Assembly: GCA_014529385.2 (NCBI GenBank)
Contig: CM043966.1
Location: forward strand, 38,226,037-38,278,536
Direction of reading: 5' to 3'
Length of the DNA: 52,500 nucleotides
Source of the DNA: Adiantum capillus-veneris
Taxonomy: Eukaryota; Streptophyta; Polypodiopsida; Polypodiales; Pteridaceae
A program made the translations under genes and the position numbers. The notes below the pieces were generated by a model. The model ran no database searches. It saw only the letters and a program-made list of their open reading frames with translations, and was not told where the DNA came from. Shown here one piece after another: positions 37,715 through 47,427 of this stretch (positions are counted from its first letter, which is position 1; every line of letters begins with the position of its first letter).

Positions 37715-38490
37715 AAGCTCCCTTGAGCCACATGTTGATATTTATGCTTAGCAAGTGTATGGTATTTATGGGGCTCACCATAGAAAATAGTAGGGAAACT
37801 AAGTTCTTCACAATATTCATCTTTGAAAATACTCAAAGGATTATTTCCCTCGGAAGGAGCTACAAAGAAGATTTTGTCGTTGTGATCTACTAATTGTTGT
37901 GATGACTCAATTCCATGGAGCATGACATCTGTAGCTAGATCATCTTCTTCTGATAGTTGATTGTCGTCGGCAAAATCATTAGGCAAAGGACAATGAAGAC
38001 TATGGAAATGGCTTACCCACTCATTGTTCAGAGTAATATTTTCGTTCTTGTATAAAGATGTTTGCAATAGTTGAGCAGTGGCTTTCATTGTAAGCAATGG
38101 TCGAACAACCCCAGAAAGGTATCGATGATTGTACTGTAGATGACGCTTAATACCCACTAGTATTGAGGCTTCATCATGAATAAACCTTGGCAATATTTGT
38201 TGTGTTTTCCCCAAAGATGCCAAAACATTAACAACAACACCTCGCAACCCAAATTGACCATCGTATGTAAGCTCCCTAATTTTGGTGAAAGGTAGCGTAG
38301 GACTTACAAGGTGGCTTTCTAAATGATTTAGCTTCTCTACTATAGCCAAGGGGAGGTTAAATCCTATGGAATTCAATTGGGTGAGCAGTGCACCATGTTC
38401 TTGCCTTCTACGACCGCATGAAGTGCAAACATAGTTTTCGTGTATCTCACTGTTTCTAGACCTCCCAAGTGCCGACCTACGCCCTTTTCA
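37687..38490 (-). pseudogene. Helentron N-terminal region (DUF6570-like)
   Basis: The frame is open from a Cys pair (YVCTSCGRRRQEH, about 38430) through LESHLVSPTLPFTKIRELTY, GQFGLRGVVVNV and LPRFIHDEASILVGIKRHL. This matches the conserved block upstream of Rep in Helitron2/Helentron proteins (L..P..PFM.I..LP.G.Q.gi.G.VVNV). Domain naming is from memory. Confidence 0.7.
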
Positions 38491-38641
38491 AGCTAATTGT
38501 GAAAAAAACATTAAACGTCCACATTTATAACATCGATATATAGGAACATCATTTGTTGTTTCTATGTACTGTTGTATAGCTTTTTTTGGTGGGGAGGCTC
38601 GTTCAATGTTTATATTGGACGGAGCTGTGGGGTGTTTTTTT

Positions 38642-39196
38642 TTAAAGTTTTTTAATTTTTGATGTTATTGCACCTATTTCTTGGATGGTTCTATCACCTA
38701 AGCAAGAAAACTGTCTCGCGATGGAGATAGGGAGTTCATTCGGTTGTTGCTGGAGAATCAAAGCTGTCAATGACTCTGTCTCATTTTTGTCCCAGGTACG
38801 AGGCTTGCATTTATGTGAGGATCGGTTGTCCCCCAAGTAAAAATATAGGTTACCACTTCTATCAACAATGATGATTTTGTGAAATGTCACTGGATTGGCT
38901 CCACGATTGAATGTTGTGTTTTTTAGTGAAGTTATTGGCACACTGTAAATATAGACATCACATGCAATACTAACTCTAAAAGAGAACACATGGATAATAT
39001 CAAGCGCAATACTAATAGATGATGTGTGGCTATTTAATACTTGGGTCAAAATGGAGGAATCATGTCTACTGGAAGCCAAATGCGCTAGAGAATGTGTGAT
39101 CATTGGTGTTTGCTCCAATGATACTCTCGCTGCCTCTATCATGATGTTGGTGATTTTTTGTAATGACAAGCGCGACTTTATTATTTTATTGAGCAC
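38642..39196 (-). CDS. Unrecognised 184-aa frame in Helentron-like element
   Basis: I do not recognise it. It has a Ser/Leu-rich N-terminal half and a C-terminal half with FHKIIIVDRSGNLYFYLGDN followed by a basic stretch (HKCKPRTWDKNE). It has the same strand as the Rep segments and ends just before a poly-T run (plus-strand 'ttttttttaaagttttttaa'). It may be the N-terminal part of the transposase or a separate accessory. Confidence 0.35.
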   Translation of the reverse strand: MLNKIIKSRLSLQKITNIMIEAARVSLEQTPMITHSLAHLASSRHDSSILTQVLNSHTSSISIALDIIHVFSFRVSIACDVYIYSVPITSLKNTTFNRGANPVTFHKIIIVDRSGNLYFYLGDNRSSHKCKPRTWDKNETESLTALILQQQPNELPISIARQFSCLGDRTIQEIGAITSKIKKL

Positions 39197-39371
39197 GAGG
39201 AATACATTATTATTCCATGGTGATTAGCAAGGAAAGCACTATCAATATCATTTTGAATTAGTTGTTCAAAAGATGCATTATGGTTGGTTGAGGAAGCCAT
39301 GTACATGCAAATTTTTCCTCCCCTTAAGCTATGGGGTGGAAGGAAGATAAGTAAATGAAACACGCACACAC

Positions 39372-39373
<2 letters not shown>

Positions 39374-39428
<55 letters not shown>
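39374..39428 (+). repeat. (GA)n microsatellite
   Basis: A GA array inside the Helentron-like region, between the Rep segments and the accessory gene. Confidence 0.97.
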
Positions 39429-39432
<4 letters not shown>

Positions 39433-39680
39433 TGGGAATTTACAAGATGAGCAATGAATGAAAGCAATATAATACAAAGGGTGTTCTTCGGCGTGGAGGT
39501 GATGGAGCTTCAATGTTGTAGAGGAGCACTACTTTGTCTCTTCGACAAAAGATGTGATGAGCACTACTTTGTCTCTGCGACAAAAGATGTGATGAGGGCT
39601 AATTTGTTGACAGTGAATTTGCCAGTACAAACAGGGAGGCTAGTAGCTCACGTGCATGTAACACATCAGAAGCATATAAG

Positions 39681-41511
39681 TCAACAAAGTTTGTCAAGGT
39701 GCAATACTTTGTCAACTATGTCACCCGCTAAGGAAACATCAATTGGGGAAGCTTTTTTGGCCAAAATCTTTCCTTCAAGCTTGGGCACCAAAACAATAGT
39801 GGTAGATTTTGAGCAAATAGAGCAAAAGTCCACCTCTTGTTGGTGGTGAATCTTAGTAGATTTGCATTGACCGCAAAAACGTTCCACCAAAATTGAGTTC
39901 ATATTCACAAAGAGCTTTGTGCCAGTTACCTATGTATAGGCACCCGACGAGTTAGAGCTTTCTTGAGTTATTGCAGTGAAGAAGGAAAAGCAAGCTCAAT
40001 ACTTACTTCTTGCTCGTGACCAACATCAAGAATATGGGCCTTATATGCTTCCTCCAAACGGTGCTTGAGACAAGGACTTTTGACCTGTGCTAGGATAGTA
40101 ATATCCAAGACTGAGAGTGTATTGCTTCGACCTGTGAAGGAACCTATGTTTTGTGCAACAAACATAGGATGCACATCGGTCTCTAGAGCACGAAAAATAG
40201 CGTGGTAATCGTCTTTACGTGCATTCACGAAGCTAAGCTGTGATGGCAAGAGAGGGAAAATATTAAAAAGCTGCAAATCTATAGAAGGGCGAAGATAAGT
40301 AAGTCTTACAGTGGCACGGTCCTCAGCTGTTGGCCGATCTGCAACAACAAGATCACCTTGGGAAAGACTAGATTTTGAAGTGCTAGCATGGCCCTGTATA
40401 ACAACAAAAGCTACAGTTCCAAAGTGTGTATGGGTGCCTTGTGCATGCAAGGACTGTGCCCCATCCAAACATTAACGCACTTTGCTCTCTGGGTAGAAAC
40501 TAAGGCTGACTTCAAAAGGCTTTGTTTTTTCTACAACTGTGGAAGCATTGAAAAATAGTACATGAGGAGATGTGCAACCATCTGACTTAGTTTTTTTTTT
40601 TACAGTTACATTCTCAATGTGGACAAAGTCTCCTATAGTAAGGGTGTCAATGAATTGCTCAATAGATTGATCGCTAACAGCACAAGTGATGGGGTCAATG
40701 TTGAGTGGATCAACTAGGTCTGCCTTAAGGTAACGCATATACTTAGCGACTTTCTGGGCTTTGTTTGTAGGTTCCGTATCGGTTAAGTATGCACCCCTCA
40801 AATGCGAAACGAGGGCAAGTTTCAGTGATGTCAAGAATGCGCAATAGAGGGATCTTAGTGGGAATATAAGGCACAAGAGAAGATGAACCAGCGGGAATTA
40901 CATTCTCATGGCAACACTCAGTAGCAATATGTGCTTCTAGTTTGGAACCCTCCGCAACGCTCTCTTTTTTTGCAACTACAGGTGGTGGTATCCCCAGTAA
41001 AGGTTTGGCTACCACAACAAAAAACAAAACTCGTAAGGGTTGGATACAACAGTAGAATATCTATGCGGTGCAAGCAAGTCTTACTTGGTTCCGTTGTCAC
41101 CTCGCACGTCTTGGAAAGTGTATGTGCTATTGCACTACTTTGTTCCACAAGCTTGAGGGATTTGGGCCCAACGCCAAGAGAAGAAGAAACATCAATCTTA
41201 GGTAGGCTCGAAGCGCTCCTTGTGCGGAGTGGAGACACACGATCAAGAACGAGGGCACTATTGGGTCCCAAAAATGATGCAGTTGTATCATGGTGCACTA
41301 TCTTGTGTAACTCTGTAAAAACAAAAAGGAAAGTCATATTATTGCCAAGCATATATCAAGCATTTTCTATAAGGTAGCAAGCTATTGAGTCACCATTTTC
41401 AAACTCCATCGAGCGAACATCACTAGATTCATCGCACATGGGTTCGACGTTGTCATCGTAGCCATCGTAATGTCCATCGAGTGGATTTCGCGAGGAAGAA
41501 GAGGCGGCCAT
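39681..41511 (-). pseudogene. Spliced gene, possible OB-fold ssDNA-binding protein (RPA/POT1-like)
   Basis: Exon 1 starts at 41511 in a good plant start context (AATATGGCC; MAASSSSRNPLDGHYDGYDD). Exon 2 (41312-41085) follows an acceptor TTTGTTTTTACAG and ends at a donor GTAAGA. Exon 3 starts at 41008 after TTGTTGTGGTAG; the exon 2/3 join keeps the frame. Exon 3 reads KIPLLRILDITETCPRFAFEG, then a one-base shift in a G run (about 40800). It continues AYLTDTEP...ITCAVSDQSIEQFIDTL and IGDFVHIENVTVKKK, an OB-fold-like pattern. After a TAA (about 40469) the frame continues to 39968. A last segment (39908-39681) has two Cys pairs (FCGQCK...FCSICS), like an RPA-type zinc ribbon. The OB assignment is tentative. 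Plant Helitrons often carry RPA-like genes, which fits the context. Confidence 0.5.
41085..41312 (-). other. Exon 2 of the possible OB-fold gene, bounded by canonical splice sites
   Basis: The acceptor is a T-rich run ending ACAG at 41313-41315; the donor is GTAAG at 41080-41084. The exon encodes ELHKIVHHDTTASFLGPNS and a Ser-rich stretch ending CEVTTEP. It is the best evidence for spliceosomal introns in the window. Confidence 0.6.
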
Positions 41512-41599
41512 ATTAAGAGAGGATGGTAAATAATGTTCACATAATTATTACTTGATGTGTTCAAAAGAAGCAAAGGGTAAAGAACATCCTTTAGCTAAA

Positions 41600-42060
41600 G
41601 GATAAATAAGTTCATAGAAATAATACTTCACACAGTCACAAGCATCTTACTTTCACTTTAAGTAAGGGAGAGGGATGTTTTTGAACTAATTTTTGAAGCA
41701 GCAAGACCACTTATATACTACAAGCTCCCTTGTCTTTCTCAATGGTTCACTATGTCTTAAAGCTAACCTACTATCACATCTATTAGATAGATTTGACACA
41801 TTTAGACACATGCAAGAGGTGACATCAAATTCAAAGGAATTAATGAACTAGTGGACAAGTGTGTTTTGGTAGTCTAGGGTTCCCACCATGCTCATGTGTC
41901 GAATACCATAGAAATAGCGAATGAACGAGCCTAAAATTTTCTCTTGACAAACTCAGCGAAAAGAAATTTGCATGCTTGAGAAAATGATTTTTCCTAAGCA
42001 CTTGGTGGGAAAAGGATTTCCAAAAACCAGTGCTCGTCGTAAATTGTGTGTCGTCTTAAT
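41600..42060. other. Left flank of the copia element
   Basis: I see no gene. The last 35 bp or so ('gtgtgtcgtcttaat') match the start of an R1 repeat whose remainder is on the other side of the copia element. Confidence 0.55.
42056..42060. repeat. Target-site duplication of copia element (left), TTAAT
   Basis: TTAAT before the LTR start TGTTGG, repeated at 47428-47432. Confidence 0.93.
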
Positions 42061-42287
42061 TGTTGGAATTAGGGTTGCAGAGAAACACACACAACTTGGA
42101 GAAGACGAAGGAAGCTCAAGGCACACAATAGACAGTGTGTTACTTAGTGTGCAATGGAAAGATAGATAGCCCTAGAGTGATGGACGTATATACAATGCAC
42201 GGGGGAAAAAACCTCCTAAATAGGGAAAAAATGCCCAGGAAGTCCTAGTGTGTTCACACACATCACTACCACATGTATATGGTAACA
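42061..42287 (-). repeat. Copia 3' LTR (227 bp)
   Basis: TGTTGG...GTAACA; it matches 47201-47427 with about nine substitutions. Confidence 0.96.
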
Positions 42288-44341
42288 AATCCCCCCTGGA
42301 GTGATGCGGTGAACGAGAGCTGGCACATGAGTAAAGGGAAGTGCCATGCCCTGAGGACAGGATCAGTCCACAAAGGGGAGTAAGCCCAAAGCTTTGCGGA
42401 AAGCTTCAAGATTCTCACGAGACAATGCCTTTGTGAAAAGATCTGCAAGGAGAGCCTCTCCTTGACATAGTGGTAATGCACCTCAATGTGCTTTGTGCGA
42501 GCATGAAAAACTGGGTTCCTCGCAACTGCCAATGGGCTCTGACTGTCAGTGTAGATAGTGTTGGCAGTGTCCTGTCCAACACCCAAATCAGTCATAAGGC
42601 GTCTGAGCCATACACACTCAACCGTAGCTGTGAAGACTACCCTGTACTCAACCTCACAACTCGAAGTGGCCACAATAGGTTGCTTCTTGCTCAACCATGA
42701 TATACATGAACTGCCAAGCATGAAACAAAAACCACTTGTGGACACTCGCGTGTCAAAACAACCAGCCCAATCTGAGTTCGAGAAAGCATGTAAGTCTGGT
42801 GGCAATGATTCCCCCTTGGGATAAAACAAGCCAAGATGTAAAGTGCCACTAAGGTAGCGGAAAATCCTCTTGACAGCCTGCCAATGCTTAGACCCTGGGC
42901 TATGCATAAATCTGCTGACCTGTGAGACTGCAAAGTGAATATCTGGCCTCGTATTGCATACATAAATGAGGCAGCCAACAACAATTTGGTAAAGAGTGAC
43001 ATCAGCAAGATCGCCAGCATCATGTAGACTCAACTTCAAACCTGTTTCCATGGGAGTGGCAATAGGTTTGCAATCCTCAAGTCCAAACTTACATAGCAAT
43101 GTCTCTATGTAACTTTTCTGACACAAGGCAATACAACCATCACACTGCTTAAACTGTATACCCAAGTAATGATGCAACAGTCCCAAATCTTTCATCTTGA
43201 AAGTAGCATTCAAATCAGCCTTAAATTCAGAAATATGTCTCTCATTTGGTCCAGTGATCAGCAAATCATCGACATAAAGAACCACAATGAGAAGTACATC
43301 ACCCTCACGCTTTACATACAATGTGCTTTCTGTTGGACTGTTACGAAAGCCTCGTTTGACCAAATGAGTGTTAGCTTTCTCATACCAATTCAAATCAGCC
43401 TTAAATTCAGAAATATGTCTCTCATTTGGTCCAGTGATCAGCAAATCATCGACATAAAGAACCACAATGAGAAGTACATCACCCTCACGCTTTACATACA
43501 ATGTGCTTTCTGTTGGACTGTTACGAAAGACTTGTTTGACCAAATGAGTGTTAGCTTTCTCATACCAAGCACGAGGAGATTGCTTCAACCCATACAAAGC
43601 CTTGCTACATTTGCACACTTTGTCCTCTTGTCCTTTTTTGACAAAACCGCGAGGCTGCGTTACATAAACTTCCTCAAATATGTCACCATTCAAGAAAGCA
43701 GTAACAATGTTTGATTGATATACATCCCAACCAAAATGACCTGCCAATGCACATAGAAAATGCATAGTAGTCATACGACAAGTGTGAGCAAAAGTTTCTT
43801 CATAATCTATGCCTTTTTGTTGTGCATAACCCTTTGCAACAAGTCGAGCCTTATGGCGATCGATCTCACCATCCAGCTTGCGTTTCAACTTGTAAACCCA
43901 CTTCGTACCAATGGCCTTTTTGCCAGGAGGCAAATCAAATAAAGTCCATGTGTCATTTTCTATAAGTGCATCATATTCTGATTGCATGGCAGCCATCCAA
44001 TGTTCTGAATTTTGTGCTTCATCAAAAGTCAGAGACTCCTCAACATCATGTAAGCTAGACACAGCCAAAGCATAACAATCTGATGCATAAGATGCATGGC
44101 GAGAGCCTGAACGAGTGCGACTAGACAAAGGTGCATCCAATTTACTGTCACGCAAAGTGTGCACCAACCATTTTGGCATACCTCTAGCCTGCTCATTTTC
44201 AGCCCTTTCCTCATCAAGTACATCATGTACATTTGCATGAGTAATAGGCTGATCTAAAACATTTTCAGAAACCCCCATAGGCTGTACATTTGCCTCATTG
44301 GAACTGAAATTCGTATTTCCACCACTGAAAAGAGGCAACAA
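42266..44341 (-). CDS. Copia reverse transcriptase-RNase H with duplicated active-site block
   Basis: RT motifs are seen in order: WMAAMQSEYDAL and GTKWVYKLKRK (entry), then SNIVTAFLNGD, the motif-A block in which the catalytic Asp is Asn211. Next come ALYGLKQSPRAWY and YVDD at 296-299. The block of 60 residues (about 261-320) is repeated in frame, giving a second YVDD at 356-359. RNase H follows with SDWAGCFDTRVSTSGF, SSCEVEY and YTDSQSPL. The extra copy inserts 60 residues into the palm, and the lost motif-A Asp is independently disabling. The frame continues upstream into the integrase C-terminal ORF across one TAA. The last codons run into the LTR. Confidence 0.92.
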   Translation of the reverse strand: MLPLFSGGNTNFSSNEANVQPMGVSENVLDQPITHANVHDVLDEERAENEQARGMPKWLVHTLRDSKLDAPLSSRTRSGSRHASYASDCYALAVSSLHDVEESLTFDEAQNSEHWMAAMQSEYDALIENDTWTLFDLPPGKKAIGTKWVYKLKRKLDGEIDRHKARLVAKGYAQQKGIDYEETFAHTCRMTTMHFLCALAGHFGWDVYQSNIVTAFLNGDIFEEVYVTQPRGFVKKGQEDKVCKCSKALYGLKQSPRAWYEKANTHLVKQVFRNSPTESTLYVKREGDVLLIVVLYVDDLLITGPNERHISEFKADLNWYEKANTHLVKRGFRNSPTESTLYVKREGDVLLIVVLYVDDLLITGPNERHISEFKADLNATFKMKDLGLLHHYLGIQFKQCDGCIALCQKSYIETLLCKFGLEDCKPIATPMETGLKLSLHDAGDLADVTLYQIVVGCLIYVCNTRPDIHFAVSQVSRFMHSPGSKHWQAVKRIFRYLSGTLHLGLFYPKGESLPPDLHAFSNSDWAGCFDTRVSTSGFCFMLGSSCISWLSKKQPIVATSSCEVEYRVVFTATVECVWLRRLMTDLGVGQDTANTIYTDSQSPLAVARNPVFHARTKHIEVHYHYVKERLSLQIFSQRHCLVRILKLSAKLWAYSPLWTDPVLRAWHFPLLMCQLSFTASLQGGFVTIYMW
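42288..42298 (-). promoter_or_regulatory. Copia polypurine tract
   Basis: The minus strand reads CAGGGGGGATT and then the LTR start TGTTACC. Confidence 0.85.
43208..43567 (-). repeat. 180-bp in-frame tandem duplication in copia RT
   Basis: Units 43208-43387 and 43388-43567 are almost identical; the visible differences lie around 'cctcg' versus 'acttg' near 43351 and 43531. Each encodes one copy of the ANTHLVK...YVDDLLITG...KADLN block. Confidence 0.95.
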
Positions 44342-44362
44342 AGTGTCATAAATGTCATGTGC

Positions 44363-44803
44363 TTACATTACTGTCTCTAGTACATGACAGCAAGGGCTGA
44401 ACAGAATCTTCCACAAACACTCATCCCGAGAAACCAGAATACGTTTTGTTTGCGGATGATACAACCTGTAACCTTTGCTTTCAGCACTATAACCAACAAA
44501 AATACATTTGACAGCCTTATCATCCAGTTTTCTACGCTGCACTTGTGGCACCAAAGCATATGCCAAACAGCCAAAAACACGCATGTGCTCAATAGAAGGC
44601 TTTCTATCATGCCATGCTTCATATGGAGTAATAGACTGCAAAGCTTTCGTAGGACACCTGTTAAGTACATAAGTGGCACACATGATGGCCTCAAGCCAAA
44701 AAGAATGCGGTAAAGCTTGACTTTTGACCATACATCGTGCCCTTTCCGTCAGTGACTTGTTTTTCCTCTCAGCAACACCATTTTGCTGAGGCGTATAAGG
44801 CAC
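44363..44803 (-). pseudogene. Copia integrase, C-terminal part
   Basis: It starts with MPYTPQQNGVAERKN (catalytic Glu of the DDE triad). It continues with PHSFWLEAIMCATYVLNRCPT and the copia-specific FGCLAY...KLDDKAVKCIFVGY block. A TAA at 44363-44365 separates it from the RT ORF, which is in the same frame. A frameshift near 44804-44820 separates it from the integrase core. Confidence 0.9.
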
Positions 44804-44817
44804 TGTACATTGGTGTT

Positions 44818-45290
44818 TTATCCCACGACTAGCAGAAATGCATTAACTTCATGAGGCATATACTCCCCCCCTCGATCGGAACGGAGGGTGCCCATAGTAC
44901 ATTTTGAGACATTTTCAGCCATAGCCAGAAATTGTTTGAAGCACATAAAAGCTTCGGACTTCGCTTTAAGCGGACATACCCATGCATGCCTGGAGTAATC
45001 ATCAATGAAAGTCAGGACGGAGTTTGCATGGGCCCACAAACATCACTATGCACACGCTGCAACCTGCATGTGGCCCGAACTGAACCATCCTTTGGAAATT
45101 TAGAACGCTGCATCTTACCCAAAATACAGCCTTCACAAACATGTTTGACAGGTGCTTCAAGAGGCGGCAAAGAAGCAACCATATCAGATTTCTGCAAACG
45201 CAGCAAATTGGCAAAATTCAAATGACCAAAACGTGCATGCCAAAGTTTTGCATCTGAAATAGCCCTTGAATCCGCAAACATTTGCAAAAT
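44818..45290 (-). pseudogene. Copia integrase, zinc-binding domain and catalytic core
   Basis: The HHCC module is LWHARFGHLNF with CEGCILGK. The core follows in another frame as FIDDYSRHAWVCPLKAKSEAF (first Asp) and LRSDRGGEY (second Asp). The two parts are in different frames, so an indel lies near 45012-45039. Together with the Glu at 44.8 kb all three catalytic residues of the DDE triad can be seen. Confidence 0.88.
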
Positions 45291-46247
45291 TTTGTCCACA
45301 CTTGTCATACAAAGTGATCTTATACAGCCCACGGCACAAAATCCCAAATGCAACAATTTCATCACCAAAACTGAGATCATGAACTGTACATCTGTCATCC
45401 ACAAATTTGAATACAAGTCCAAGTCTAGCAAGTGCGTATACATACAAGAGATTCTTCTTGATCCCAGGTACATAAAGTGCATCAATAAGTGTGAAGGAAC
45501 TGCCATTAGCAGCAGTGAGCACAATCTTTCCAACTCCCTGAACTGGATAAGAGACGTTGTTGGCACAAGTGACTGAATTCCCATGAGGGACAGACTCGAG
45601 AGAGGTAAACAATTCACGATGTGAGGTAATGTGCTTTGTAGCACCACTGTCGAAATACCATGAGGGACAGACTCGAGAGAGGTAAACAATTCACGATGTG
45701 AGGTAATGTGCTTTGTAGCACCACTGTCGAAATACCACACATGTGAATCTGCAGCAACAACTGACAAGCATGCATCATGGACAACAGGATTGTAAGTGCA
45801 CTCTGCGCTAAAAGCCCATTCTGCATCAACATCAACATTACAGTCTCCTTTCACAGAAGACTCAACAATGGCTACATTTGTAGTGGAACTAGCATTTGGA
45901 GTGGAACCACCCTCTTTCTTCTTAGCCTCTTTGGCCTTCAACTTAGGACACGACTTGATCAAGTGATCATTGGCTTTACAATAATGGCTACGCATCTTCT
46001 TTTTGCCCTTATCACCAGAATTGCGAGACGAAGTATCACCAGCAAAAGCATTAGAAACAGAATTTTTGCCACTCGCAGCAGAACCATAAGAAGTGGCTGC
46101 ATTACTGTTACCACCCTTTCTTTGAGAAGCAATAACATCCTGTTCAACTGCACGCTGCCTAGTCCTGTTTTTTCTAGAAAGTGACTCTTGCAATAGCAAT
46201 GTGCATAATGCATCAAACTTGACAACTTCAAGATTTCCTTGGGTCAT
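45184..46247 (-). pseudogene. Copia gag C terminus, protease and pre-integrase region
   Basis: Gag C-terminal: a Ser/Gly/Asn-rich stretch and a zinc-knuckle remnant SHYCKANDHLIKSC in which the first Cys of C-x2-C is missing. Protease: VWYFDSGATKHIT with the DSG active site (about 45700-45735). Directly after it a 77-bp tandem duplication throws the frame. The correct frame continues in another register (SVTCANNVSYPVQGVGKIVL, then ALYVPGIKKNLLYVYAL) to about 45290, where a second shift returns to the first register. Confidence 0.88.
45581..45734 (-). repeat. 77-bp frame-breaking tandem duplication in copia protease
   Basis: Units 45581-45657 and 45658-45734 ('ccatgagggacagactcgag...') appear identical. 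77 is not a multiple of three, so this alone inactivates protease read-through. Confidence 0.95.
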
Positions 46248-46271
46248 CAGTCTCCAAGTACTAGCAAAAGT

Positions 46272-46838
46272 CTAGTAGGAATCTGGTAAGGCATCAAGAA
46301 CAGTCTGCACAAGGGAACTGTCTGAAATGACTTCACCTGCAGAAATAAGCTGCTCATTGATATCCTTGACACTAGCAAGGAAAGTGTCCATATCATCTTC
46401 CTCATGCATAATCTTCGACTCCATCTCTTTACGCAGCAAAGCAATTTTAGCCTCATTGCGGCTTGCATAAAGACCTGCTAGAATATCCCAAGCCTGTTTT
46501 GCAGATTTTGCTGAACGGATGTGAGGAACAATGGTGCGCTTCACAGACAACGCAATCAATGCATGAGCCTCCGCATCCTTAACATCCCAACGAGCTTCTT
46601 CTGTCGTAGGCAAAACAACTCTAACAGCAGCAATCCTTGCAGCAAGACCTGCAACATCCTCAACATCGCCTACATCCTCAGAACCAGGACGTACATCAAT
46701 GCCCTGCACAATGTTCCAGACACCCTTTGACACAAGAACATGTTGCATCATATAGGCCCACATAGGATAGTTGTCCCCATCCAACCTGTCCTCAGCAGCA
46801 AACATCTTGAACACATCTGTGTTGTTGTTGTCAGCCAT
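46272..46838 (-). CDS. Copia gag, N-terminal part
   Basis: From MADNNNTDVFKMFAAEDRLDGDNYPMWAYMM, the typical copia gag N terminus (F...L.G.NY..W...M), through AKQAWDILAGLYASRNEAKIALL to LVQTVLDALPDSY. A TAG follows (46272-46274) and the frame continues TFASTWRL into the gag C-terminal segment, so CAG to TAG is likely. I prefer the Met at 46838 to the in-frame one at 46898, because family proteins start close to this motif. Confidence 0.88.
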   Translation of the reverse strand: MADNNNTDVFKMFAAEDRLDGDNYPMWAYMMQHVLVSKGVWNIVQGIDVRPGSEDVGDVEDVAGLAARIAAVRVVLPTTEEARWDVKDAEAHALIALSVKRTIVPHIRSAKSAKQAWDILAGLYASRNEAKIALLRKEMESKIMHEEDDMDTFLASVKDINEQLISAGEVISDSSLVQTVLDALPDSY

Positions 46839-47186
46839 GGTAGATGCTGCACCTGATGTGAGAACTGCCCGAAAATAGGAGAAACGGAGCGGGAACAACC
46901 TGTGCTATATAGCACAAACCGTAGAAGACTATAAGGCACCTGTTATGTAGAAAATGGCACTGACAGAAATTCTTCACAAAATGACAAAATAGCCTGGGCA
47001 GTATTGCCTGTAGTGGAAACGGAGGCCGAAATGAGCCCAAATCAAAATTCTGAGCAGACCGAGCTCTAAGAGTCTTCCCAAAATATTTGTCGACCTGCAA
47101 ACGCTTGCCAAAGCTCATTGAAATCGGAGAAAGCGAGCAGGCGTGTGTTGGAGCAGCTGGCGACTAAGCCCGAGAGGACGTGACGT

Positions 47187-47198
47187 GCTCTGATACCA
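47187..47198 (-). promoter_or_regulatory. Copia primer-binding site (initiator tRNA-Met)
   Basis: TGGTATCAGAGC on the minus strand, two bases inside the 5' LTR. This is the standard plant copia primer site. Confidence 0.97.
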
Positions 47199-47200
47199 AT

Positions 47201-47427
47201 TGTTGGAATTAGGGTTGGAGAGAAACACACACAGCTTGGAGAAGACGAAGGAAGCTCAAGGCACACAATAGAGAGTGTGTTACTTAGTGTGCAATGGAAA
47301 GATAGATAGCCCTAGAGTGATGGGCGTATATACAATGCACGGGGGAAAAAAACTCCTAAAGAGGGAAAAAATGCCCCGGCGGTCCTAGTGTGTTCACACA
47401 CATCACTACCACATGTATATGGTAACA
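47201..47427 (-). repeat. Copia 5' LTR (227 bp)
   Basis: It matches 42061-42287. On the minus strand it carries a TATATACG-like box (plus 'cgtatata', about 47329-47336). Confidence 0.96.

Larger units (their letters stand above)
33681..41600 (-). mobile_element. Decayed Helentron/Helitron2-like element with endonuclease
   Basis: A minus-strand series of segments reads, in order: a possible OB-fold accessory gene, an unknown ORF, a DUF6570-like N-terminal region, Helitron-like N domain, Rep catalytic region, PIF1 helicase, then an EEP endonuclease. This is the domain order of the Helentron/Helitron2 group (Rep-Hel-EN) and differs from the canonical Helitron at 1-3.6 kb. Several stops, a lost HUH histidine and a deleted Walker A make it inactive. 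Outer boundaries are estimates, since no confident termini were found. Confidence 0.75.
42061..47427 (-). mobile_element. Ty1/copia LTR retrotransposon (5,367 bp), defective
   Basis: Complete ends: 227-bp LTRs, TTAAT target duplication, initiator tRNA-Met primer site (47187-47198) and polypurine tract (42288-42298). Domain order on the minus strand is gag, protease, integrase, RT, RNase H, as in Ty1/copia. LTRs differ at about nine positions (about 4 percent), so it is older than the gypsy insertion. Coding is broken by stops, frameshifts and two internal tandem duplications (180 bp and 77 bp). Confidence 0.95.
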
